A DNA stretch of 17,428 bases, taken from assembly GCA_905214955.1 (NCBI GenBank), contig CAJMON010000065.1, positions 1 to 17,428 on the forward strand, in the 5' to 3' direction. Origin of the DNA: an uncultured bacterium (GTDB taxonomy: Bacteria; Bacillota; Clostridia; Lachnospirales; Lachnospiraceae). Numbering within the stretch: position 1 is the stretch's first letter; every line of letters starts with the position of its first letter. A model generated the notes under the pieces. The model was not told the DNA's origin, made no database searches, and saw nothing but the letters and a program-made list of their open reading frames with translations. Of the stretch, positions 1-5,586 are shown piece by piece. The position numbers and the translations under genes were made by a program.

Positions 1-11
1 GAATTTCGTCT

Positions 12-35
12 TAGAATAATTGTAAGCTCTTACAA
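12..35 (+). promoter_or_regulatory. -10 element and LacI-type palindromic operator of the regulator gene
   Basis: A TAGAAT -10-like hexamer lies at 12-17; its -35 would fall outside the window. Directly downstream, 20-35 reads TTGTAAG-CT-CTTACAA, a perfect 7+7 bp inverted repeat. LacI-family operators are typically short palindromes of this kind, and the position over the expected transcription start would suit autorepression. No second copy was found upstream of uxaC or eda by eye. The palindrome is seen; its role is inferred. Confidence 0.6.
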
Positions 36-80
36 GTCGAAAAGAGCTTTTTACGCTGATGAAATAAAGCGAGGGATGCT

Positions 81-1085
81 ATGAACATATACGATATTTC
101 ACAGAAAAGCGGTGTATCCATCGCCACAGTTTCACGGGTTCTTAATAACAGTAAGAATGTCAGTGAAAAAACCCGTAAAAAAGTCCTGGCAGTCATGGAA
201 CAGGAATCCTACCAGCCCAATGCCTTTGCCAGAGGCCTGATGTTAAACACCATGCAAACCATCGGTCTTCTGTGTGCAGATTCCTCAGACCCTTACCTTG
301 GCAGGGCCATTACCTTTCTGGAGCAGGGACTGCGTGTGCATAATTATGATTCTCTTTTATGCTGCACCGGTTATGACTGGGCCCAGAAAGAAAAATGTAC
401 CGACATGCTCCTTTCCAGACATGTGGATGCCCTGATTTTCATTGGTTCCAACTTTATCGACAAAGCCGATGAAAAAAATGACTACCTGTACCGGGCTGCC
501 GCACAGATTCCTGTCATTATTGTAAATGGCTATTTAAAAGGAGACCACATCTATAGTGTACTCTGCGACGATGTAGACGCCTCCTGTCTGGCCGCTTCCC
601 GTTTCTTTGCCAGCGGCGCCAGACATCCTCTGTTTCTGACCCGCTCTTTTTCCTTCAGCGGAACCAGAAAACAGGAAGGTTTTGAACAGGCTTTCCGCGA
701 AGCCGGACAAACGCTTTCCAAAGATCAAATTCTTTTGGGAACCGGTTCTCTCAGAGAAGTCAGCCAGGCCCTGGAAGCTCATTACCAGAACTTTCCCTTT
801 GATGCCGTCCTCACCACAGACGATGAACTGGCTGTGGCCGTCTTAAAATTTGCCAGACGCGCGCATCTTTCCATTCCGGAGGATTTGACGGTGGTAGGCT
901 ACAACAATTCTCTGCTCTCCATCTGCTGTGAACCGGAACTTTCCAGCATTGACAACCGCCTGGAATACCTGTGCAGCACTGCTGTCGCCCTTCTGATGAA
1001 TCTCATGAGCGGCAAAAAAGTGCCCGAGAAAACAGAGATTTCCGCAGAGCTGATTCTTCGAAACACCACCCCGGCTGATTTTTAA
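81..1085 (+). CDS. LacI-family transcriptional regulator, probably of hexuronate/KDG catabolism
   Basis: A 334-aa protein with the full LacI/GalR layout. The N-terminal helix-turn-helix (about residues 3-23, DISQKSGVSIATVSRVLNN) is followed by a hinge-like segment (about 45-58) and a periplasmic-binding-protein-like sugar domain to the end (TVVGYNNS near the C-terminus, where family members usually have VVGFDD). The start is supported by GAGGG at 71-75, 5 nt before the ATG. It lies 151 nt upstream of uxaC on the same strand, so a role in controlling uronate use (KdgR-like) is inferred from context. The effector cannot be read from sequence; KDG or a related uronate intermediate is plausible. 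A palindromic operator sits at its own promoter. Family assignment is firm, specificity is not. Confidence 0.9.
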   Translation: MNIYDISQKSGVSIATVSRVLNNSKNVSEKTRKKVLAVMEQESYQPNAFARGLMLNTMQTIGLLCADSSDPYLGRAITFLEQGLRVHNYDSLLCCTGYDWAQKEKCTDMLLSRHVDALIFIGSNFIDKADEKNDYLYRAAAQIPVIIVNGYLKGDHIYSVLCDDVDASCLAASRFFASGARHPLFLTRSFSFSGTRKQEGFEQAFREAGQTLSKDQILLGTGSLREVSQALEAHYQNFPFDAVLTTDDELAVAVLKFARRAHLSIPEDLTVVGYNNSLLSICCEPELSSIDNRLEYLCSTAVALLMNLMSGKKVPEKTEISAELILRNTTPADF

Positions 1086-1117
1086 CCATCGTGTGTCTTT
1101 CGTATTCCGGATGTCAG

Positions 1118-1182
1118 CAGGCTCTTCTGCAAAGCAGTGCTTTTCATGAGCCTGTGAATGCCCGAGCCGCAGAATCTTCTGC
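1118..1182 (+). other. Structured spacer between regulator and uxaC
   Basis: Two dyads lie in the 151-nt gap. CAGGCTC (1118-1124) pairs with GAGCCTG (1148-1154) and encloses a smaller CTGC-AAA-GCAG hairpin (1127-1137). GCAGAA-TC-TTCTGC (1169-1182) is a perfect palindrome. Neither is followed by a U-run, so they are not intrinsic terminators. I see no convincing sigma-A promoter between the genes: the AT-rich TATATT at about 1214 runs into the ribosome-binding site. Read-through from the regulator promoter is therefore likely, perhaps with RNA processing here. Confidence 0.35.
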
Positions 1183-1236
1183 AGACTTTGGCAAAACAAA
1201 TCATAAACTTCATTATATTAAGGAGGATTTATTTTT

Positions 1237-2643
1237 ATGAAACCGTTTTTAGACAAAGATTTCTTACTCTCTACTCCCACTGCTCAGAAGCTCTTCCATG
1301 AGTATGCTGAAAACATGCCCATTATTGACTACCACTGCCACATCAATCCCCAGGAAATCGCAGAAGACAAAATGTTCAGCAACATCACCGAAGTATGGCT
1401 GGGCGGCGACCATTACAAATGGCGTCAGATGCGTTCCAACGGTGTTGATGAATACTACATTACCGGAGATGCTTCTCCCAGAGAAAAATTCCAGAAATGG
1501 GCAGAGACCCTGGAAAAAGCCATCGGAAACCCGCTGTACCACTGGAGCCACCTGGAGCTGCGCCGTTTCTTCGGTTATGAAGGCGTGTTAAACGGACGTA
1601 CTGCTGAAGAAGTATGGAACCTGTGCAATGCCAAACTGGCTGCCAAAGAGATGTCTGTACGCGGACTGATCAAAATGTCCAACGTAAAACTGATCTGCAC
1701 CACCGATGACCCAGTTGACAATCTCCACTGGCACCAGGTTCTGAAAGCAGACAAAACTTTCGATGTAAAGGTTCTGCCTGCCTGGAGACCGGACAAAGCT
1801 ATGAACCTGGAAAAGGATTTCTATCTGGATTACTTAAAACAGCTCTCCGAAGTCAGCGGCGTAGAAATCAAGGACTTTGCTTCCCTGAAAGAAGCCCTGA
1901 AAATCCGTATGGATTACTTTGCTGAGAATGGATGCACCGTTTCTGACCACGCTCTGAACTTCATTTACTTCAGCCCGGCTTCTGAGAAAACCGTAGATGC
2001 CATTCTGAAAAAACGTCTGGCAGGCGGCACTGTTACAGAAGAAGAGCAGATGACTTTCAAGACTGCTTTCATGCAGTTTGCTGCAAAAGAATATCATAGA
2101 CGGAACTGGGTAATGCAGCTCCACTTCGGATGCAAGCGTGACAACAATGCCCTGATGTATGCAAAACTTGGTCCGGATACCGGATTTGACTGCATCGACA
2201 ACTACGCTCCCGCTGCTACTGCTGCAGATTTCTTAAATTCTCTGGTAGCAACCGACGAACTTCCCAAGACCATCCTGTATTCTTTGAACCCCAACGACAA
2301 TGCTTACATCGGAACGCTTCTGGGATGCTTCCAGGATTCCTCCGCTGTTGGAAAGATCCAGCAGGGAAGCGCATGGTGGTTCAATGACCACAAGACCGGC
2401 ATGACCGAGCAGATGACTTCTCTTGCAAACTTAGGCCTGCTCAGCAACTTCATTGGTATGCTGACTGACTCCAGAAGCTTCCTGTCCTACACCAGACATG
2501 AATATTTCCGCCGGATTATGTGCGAACTCATCGGCGGCTGGGTAGAGAACGGAGAGTATCCGGCAGACTATGTTGCACTGGAAGAGATCGTAAAAGGCAT
2601 TTCTTACAATAACTGTGTACGTTATTTCGAATTTCCGGTATAA
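1237..2643 (+). CDS. uxaC: Glucuronate (uronate) isomerase
   Basis: A 468-aa protein, the normal size for uronate isomerase. It interconverts D-glucuronate with D-fructuronate and D-galacturonate with D-tagaturonate in the cytoplasm, the first intracellular step of hexuronate catabolism. The N-terminus reads FLLSTPTAQKLFHEYAENMPIIDYHCHI; residues 33-35 (H-C-H) form the amidohydrolase-type metal-binding motif typical of UxaC. LICTTDDPVDNLHWH (about 151-165) and the C-terminal LTDSRSFLSYTRHEYFRR are further family-typical stretches. The start has AAGGAGG at 1220-1226. The next genes, eda and kdgK, act at the end of the same pathway; the dehydrogenase and dehydratase steps are not in this window. 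It is complete, with no anomalies seen. Confidence 0.97.
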   Translation: MKPFLDKDFLLSTPTAQKLFHEYAENMPIIDYHCHINPQEIAEDKMFSNITEVWLGGDHYKWRQMRSNGVDEYYITGDASPREKFQKWAETLEKAIGNPLYHWSHLELRRFFGYEGVLNGRTAEEVWNLCNAKLAAKEMSVRGLIKMSNVKLICTTDDPVDNLHWHQVLKADKTFDVKVLPAWRPDKAMNLEKDFYLDYLKQLSEVSGVEIKDFASLKEALKIRMDYFAENGCTVSDHALNFIYFSPASEKTVDAILKKRLAGGTVTEEEQMTFKTAFMQFAAKEYHRRNWVMQLHFGCKRDNNALMYAKLGPDTGFDCIDNYAPAATAADFLNSLVATDELPKTILYSLNPNDNAYIGTLLGCFQDSSAVGKIQQGSAWWFNDHKTGMTEQMTSLANLGLLSNFIGMLTDSRSFLSYTRHEYFRRIMCELIGGWVENGEYPADYVALEEIVKGISYNNCVRYFEFPV

Positions 2644-2650
2644 TTTCTCT

Positions 2651-2679
2651 TTGACCAGGGATAACCTCTGTAGTATAAT
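2651..2679 (+). promoter_or_regulatory. Sigma-A promoter for eda-kdgK
   Basis: TTGACC (2651-2656) and a perfect TATAAT (2674-2679) are separated by exactly 17 nt, starting 8 nt after the uxaC stop codon. This should drive eda-kdgK separately from uxaC. The expected leader begins near 2686 and contains an 8-bp hairpin, CCAGGTCC/GGGCCTGG (2695-2719, one G-T pair), not followed by a U-run. No operator-like palindrome overlaps the promoter. Confidence 0.75.
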
Positions 2680-2758
2680 CTAAGCGAACAGTTTCCAGGT
2701 CCTGCTTTGTGGGGCCTGGACTGGACTCGAAGTGTATTGTAGAAAGGATGTATCAATT

Positions 2759-3394
2759 ATGTGTATGTCAGAAACCATTAAATCTCTTGGTGTTGTACCT
2801 GTTGTTGTTCTGGAAGATGCAAAGGATGCAAAACCCCTTGCAAAGGCTCTGGTAGAGGGCGGACTTCCCTGTGCAGAGGTTACTTTCCGTACCGCAGCTG
2901 CTGAAGAATCCATCCGTCTGATGACCGAAGCTTATCCGGATATGCTGGTAGGTGCCGGAACTGTTCTGACCATCGACCAGGTAAACCGTGCAGTCAATGC
3001 CGGCGCTAAATTCATCGTATCTCCGGGATTTGATCCTGAGATCGTAGACTACTGCTTAAACCGCGGTATTCCGGTATTCCCGGGCTGCGTAACTGCTACT
3101 GAAGTTGCTATGGCTGTAAAACGCGGCATGAAAGTTGTTAAATTCTTCCCAGCAGAGACTTCAGGCGGAGTTGCTGCAATCAAAGCTCTGGCTGCTCCTT
3201 ATACAGATATCTCCTTCATGCCCACCGGCGGTGTCAATGCTAAGAACCTGAAAGATTATCTTGGATTCAAGAGAATCATTGCCTGCGGCGGAAGCTGGAT
3301 GGTAAAAGGTGATATGATCAAAGCCGGCGAGTTCGACAAGATCAAAGCCATGACCGAAGAAGCTGTAAATCTGGTAAAAGAGATCAGAGGCTAA
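2759..3394 (+). CDS. eda: KDPG aldolase (2-dehydro-3-deoxy-phosphogluconate aldolase)
   Basis: A 211-aa class I aldolase that splits 2-keto-3-deoxy-6-phosphogluconate into pyruvate and glyceraldehyde-3-phosphate; many homologues also act on 4-hydroxy-2-oxoglutarate. Family motifs are clear: CAEVTFRT with catalytic Glu40, GAGTVLT (65-71), SPGFDPE (88-94), PGCVTATE, and VVKFFPAE with the Schiff-base Lys128. MPTGGVN (154-160) is the phosphate-binding loop. The ATG at 2759 is chosen because GAAAGGA precedes it; an in-frame ATG at 2732 would add nine residues but lacks the family-like N-terminus. A second ATG two codons on (2765) is a possible alternative. The gene is 21 nt upstream of the kinase gene that makes its substrate, so the two are co-transcribed. 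Confidence 0.96.
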   Translation: MCMSETIKSLGVVPVVVLEDAKDAKPLAKALVEGGLPCAEVTFRTAAAEESIRLMTEAYPDMLVGAGTVLTIDQVNRAVNAGAKFIVSPGFDPEIVDYCLNRGIPVFPGCVTATEVAMAVKRGMKVVKFFPAETSGGVAAIKALAAPYTDISFMPTGGVNAKNLKDYLGFKRIIACGGSWMVKGDMIKAGEFDKIKAMTEEAVNLVKEIRG

Positions 3395-3415
3395 TAGGCC
3401 GGAAGGGATCTGCAG

Positions 3416-4462
3416 GTGAACTCTATGGAAATGGAAAACAAGGAAAAAAACTTTGACCTGCTGGCGCTGGGAGAACTTCTCCTGCGCCTTTCCCCTCCCT
3501 CCAATGAACGTCTTACCAGAGGGGATACGTTTGTAAAGCAGGCCGGCGGTGCAGAATTTAACGTAGCTTCCGGTGTTTCCCTTTTAGGACTGCACACGGG
3601 TGTTCTTTCAAAACTGCCTGCCAATGACATGGGTACTTACATTAAAAACCGAATCCGCTTTAACGGTGTTTCGGATGATTATCTTGTATACGATGAAGAA
3701 AAAGACGCCCGCTTGGGTGTTTATTATTATGAGAATGGGGCTTATCCAAGAAAACCCAGAATCGTCTATGACCGAATGCATACCTCTTTTCAGAGAATTT
3801 CTCCGAAAGATTTTCCAGATTCCATGTATGCAAGCACCCGCTGTTTTCATACCAGCGGCATTACCCTTGCACTGGGTCCTGGCCCCCGTGAAACAGCTGT
3901 CACCATGATCCGAAAATTCAAAGAACAGGGAGCGCTCATCTCTTTTGATGTAAACTTCCGCGGAAATCTCTGGACTGGAGAAGAGGCCCGCGCCTGCATT
4001 GAACAGCTGCTGCCTTATGTGGATATTTTCTTCTGTTCTGAAGATACTGCAAGACTCACGTTCCATAAAGAAGGTACTCAGCAGGAAATCATGAAGAGTT
4101 TTACCAGAGAATATCCTATTTCCATTGTCGCTTCTACCAAGCGTACAGTACACAGTCCCAAGGTCCATACATTCCAGTCTATGATCTATAATGCAAAGGC
4201 CGACTGCTTCTATACCGAAGAGCCTTACCACAACATCGAAGTCGTAGACCGTATCGGCAGCGGAGATGCCTATGTTTCCGGAGTTCTTTATGGACTCCTC
4301 TCAGAGCCTGACAATCTTCAGCGCGCTCTGGAATATGGCGATGCCGCCAGCGCTGTGAAAAACACCATCCCCGGTGACCTGCCTGCTTCTGACAAACGGG
4401 AACTGGACACCATCCGCCGGGAGCATAAACAGACCGGCGCACAGTCCGAAATGGACCGCTGA
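3416..4462 (+). CDS. kdgK: PfkB-family sugar kinase, probable 2-keto-3-deoxygluconate kinase
   Basis: A 348-aa ribokinase/PfkB-family kinase. Visible motifs are GGAEFNVA (44-51), a substrate-side family motif; DVNFRGNLW (178-186), similar to the D-x-N-x-R-x-x-LW of KDG kinases; and RIGSGDAY (279-286), the anion-hole motif with catalytic Asp284. It would phosphorylate KDG to KDPG, the substrate of the adjacent aldolase. The GTG start at 3416 is preferred because GGAAGGG (3401-3407) lies 8 nt upstream; ATG codons at 3425 and 3431 are too distant for this site. A fructokinase-like or other PfkB specificity cannot be excluded from sequence alone, but the gene context makes KdgK the best call. The last ~25 residues are polar and probably disordered. 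Confidence 0.85.
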   Translation: MNSMEMENKEKNFDLLALGELLLRLSPPSNERLTRGDTFVKQAGGAEFNVASGVSLLGLHTGVLSKLPANDMGTYIKNRIRFNGVSDDYLVYDEEKDARLGVYYYENGAYPRKPRIVYDRMHTSFQRISPKDFPDSMYASTRCFHTSGITLALGPGPRETAVTMIRKFKEQGALISFDVNFRGNLWTGEEARACIEQLLPYVDIFFCSEDTARLTFHKEGTQQEIMKSFTREYPISIVASTKRTVHSPKVHTFQSMIYNAKADCFYTEEPYHNIEVVDRIGSGDAYVSGVLYGLLSEPDNLQRALEYGDAASAVKNTIPGDLPASDKRELDTIRREHKQTGAQSEMDR

Positions 4463-4482
4463 TTCAAACAGTAACTTTCTGC

Positions 4483-4513
4483 GGGCAGACAATCAAAGTG
4501 TCTGCCCATTTTT
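4483..4513 (+). terminator. Intrinsic terminator of the uronate operon
   Basis: GGGCAGACA (4483-4491) and TGTCTGCCC (4499-4507) form a perfect 9-bp stem with a 7-nt loop, followed by ATTTTT. It is 20 nt after the kdgK stop. The left inverted repeat of the next island starts immediately after the U-tract. Confidence 0.92.
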
Positions 4514-4540
4514 ATTGCCAGGCATATCAATAATTCGTCC
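4514..4540 (+). repeat. Terminator-associated repeat, copy A (left inverted repeat of the Rpn island)
   Basis: ATTGCCAGGCATATCAAT followed by AATTCGTCC starts directly at the end of the kdgK terminator U-tract. It matches 24 of 27 positions of copy B on the opposite strand at 5314-5340 (differences at repeat positions 8, 19 and 24). Its 15-nt core GCCAGGCATATCAAT is identical to copy C at 12817-12831. Sequence identity is directly seen; function is unknown. Confidence 0.8.
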
Positions 4541-4678
4541 CGTGAATTAATTTTCTTTTATACACAGCACTCTTTATACAGTTCTCTTCTGTAATCTGCA
4601 TCAGCAGCTGCTTTCTGTGCATCTATGTTTCTTCCTGATACCAGAAGAACCATCATCAGTTTTCCCAGACGTTCCTCC

Positions 4679-4726
4679 CCTTCTTCTCTACCTTCTTCTC
4701 TGCCTTCTTCTCTGCCTTCTTCTCTA
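4679..4726 (-). repeat. 12-bp tandem repeat encoding R-E-E-G units
   Basis: Four 12-bp units of CCTTCTTCTCT plus A or G (+ strand) run from 4679 to 4726, with a degenerate fifth at 4727. On the minus strand they encode R-E-E-G repeats in the tail of the Rpn remnant. Such highly charged repetitive tails vary in length in this family by replication slippage. The complementary-strand open frame here is low-complexity and not a gene. Confidence 0.85.
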
Positions 4727-4822
4727 CCTTCCTCCCGCACCTGCGCCAGATGTTTTTCTTCATCATATTCATAAATACTCACGTTCTTCGCCTCCGCTCT
4801 GTTTTTTTCCAAAAAATCTTTT

Positions 4823-4996
4823 GTTTCAACTCACAGTCGGTATTTACGGAGTCTGACACGCCGGGATGATCCCGACTGTGGTTAAACCTCATGTCAGCGG
4901 GGGATACCGATCTCTCTCCGCCCACCGCTGCCGTTTAGGTTTCTTTTACAATTCATCTCACTACCTGAAGAGGTAGGAGAATTTTTGCTAGACTTT
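4823..4996 (-). mobile_element. 174-bp structured insertion, possibly an IS200/IS605-type remnant or non-autonomous derivative
   Basis: Removing 4823-4996 restores a continuous family-like reading, EGML-TK-DFLEKN, with DNA joint GTTAAC|AAAAG. The insertion leaves no visible target-site duplication and follows TTAAC on the coding strand, as expected for IS200/IS605 elements, which insert 3' of a short T-rich motif without duplication. It holds a hairpin near one end (CTACCT-GAAG-AGGTAG, 4961-4976) and a 9-bp dyad near the other (CACAGTCGG 4832-4840 / CCGACTGTG 4872-4880). Its in-frame translation (RNLNGSGGRREIGIPR, then stops) has the polar, G/S/N/R-rich look of a TnpB C-terminal tail. Exact excision is strongly suggested by the host gene; the element family is inferred. 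Confidence 0.5.
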
Positions 4997-5313
4997 GTTA
5001 ACATTCCTTCTTTGATACACTCTGTAATTGCTCTTTCTACTGCTTCTTCCAGATCCATCTCTCTTGTATATGCTCGTACTCTGCTGGTATACTCTGCGTA
5101 TTCTCCCAGTACTGTACAGGAGCTTTTTAATGATTCATGAAAGCCTGGATTGATATTATAGACAGTCACTTTCAGTTCCATAGACGGGTCTTTCTGTTTT
5201 ATTTGAAAGCAGTCTGAAAGTTTCATTATATTTCTGCAATTTTCCAGTATGTTTTTCTAAATTATTTCAACATTTTTCATGCTGTACGCGTGCATTTTAT
5301 TTTTATATATACT

Positions 5314-5340
5314 GGACCAATCATTGATATGCTTGGCAAT
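5314..5340 (-). repeat. Terminator-associated repeat, copy B (right inverted repeat of the Rpn island)
   Basis: Read on the minus strand, ATTGCCAAGCATATCAAT followed by GATTGGTCC starts directly after the T-tract of the DUF4250 terminator. It is inverted relative to copy A, so the two bracket the 827-bp Rpn island (4514-5340). Whether they are terminal repeats of the island or post-terminator motifs belonging to each flanking operon is not settled by this window. Confidence 0.8.
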
Positions 5341-5381
5341 AAAAAAAGAGAAGACAAGGCTTCCTGTAAGCCTCATCCTCT
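5341..5381 (-). terminator. Intrinsic terminator of clpB-DUF4250
   Basis: On the minus strand a stem of about 14 bp (three G-T pairs), with arms AGAGGATGAGGCTT and AAGCCTTGTCTTCTCT around an ACAGG loop, is followed by seven T residues (5341-5347). It starts about 30 nt after the DUF4250 stop codon. Confidence 0.92.
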
Positions 5382-5412
5382 CTGTCTTCTGTATCCGCAT
5401 TTTTACAGCAGC

Positions 5413-5586
5413 TTATACAAACTGATTTGTTGTTTTGTCGTAGCTGTAATCAATACCGGCCAGTTTGTCTTCCAGTTCTTTTTTTTCCAATCCCAATGCC
5501 TGGCACATTTGATCCAGATCCGGGTAGAAATCACGCAGCTGTGTATTGACATAGCTTAACAGCATAAACGGGTCTTTGGGTATCAT
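5413..5586 (-). CDS. DUF4250 domain protein (57 aa), translationally coupled to clpB
   Basis: A short gene of 57 codons ending in TAA at 5413-5415. The protein contains KDPFMLLSYVN near its start, then LRDFYPDLDQMC, an acidic/leucine helix (LEKKELEDKLAGI) and YSYDKTTNQF at the end, which I recognise as the DUF4250 pattern; members are about 55-65 aa. The function is unknown. The layout, with a short helical N-terminus and an L-x-K-x-E-L-x-x-K-L segment, resembles a small helix-turn-helix-like fold, but that is only impression. The ATG overlaps the clpB stop as ATGA (5583-5586), so translation is probably coupled to clpB. It shares the clpB terminator. Confidence 0.88.
   Translation of the reverse strand: MIPKDPFMLLSYVNTQLRDFYPDLDQMCQALGLEKKELEDKLAGIDYSYDKTTNQFV

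Larger units (their letters stand above)
4558..5226 (-). pseudogene. Truncated and interrupted Rpn-family nuclease / putative transposase
   Basis: Two same-frame pieces of one protein. The 5' piece (from 5226) reads MKLSDCF...DPSMELKVTVYNIN...EMDLEEAVERAITECIKEGML. The 3' piece (4558-4830) reads KDFLEKNRAEAKNVSIYEYDEEKHLAQV, then five R-E-E-G units, then a leucine-rich end. In intact Rpn family members (PD-(D/E)XK nuclease family transposases) these blocks are contiguous and near the C-terminus. The N-terminal half with the nuclease active site is missing: upstream, the frame is closed by a TAG at 5257-5259. The pieces are separated by a 174-bp in-frame insertion with stop codons (4823-4996). 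No ribosome-binding site is evident before 5226. Intact members are implicated in RecA-independent recombination and multiply within genomes; this copy is dead. Confidence 0.85.

Noticed and set aside
1202..1226. AT-rich TATATT as a -10 for a uxaC promoter
   Set aside because: It is adjacent to the AAGGAGG ribosome site, so transcription would start inside or after it; no -35 at proper spacing.
4679..4726. Regular short repeats as a CRISPR array
   Set aside because: Units are 12 bp without spacers and encode an amino-acid repeat; no array-type repeats or cas genes are present anywhere in the window.
4617..4856. Leucine/proline-rich small frame on the + strand that looks like a membrane peptide
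   Set aside because: It is the complement of the R-E-E-G tandem repeat and the edge of the Rpn relic; composition is a by-product of the repeat.
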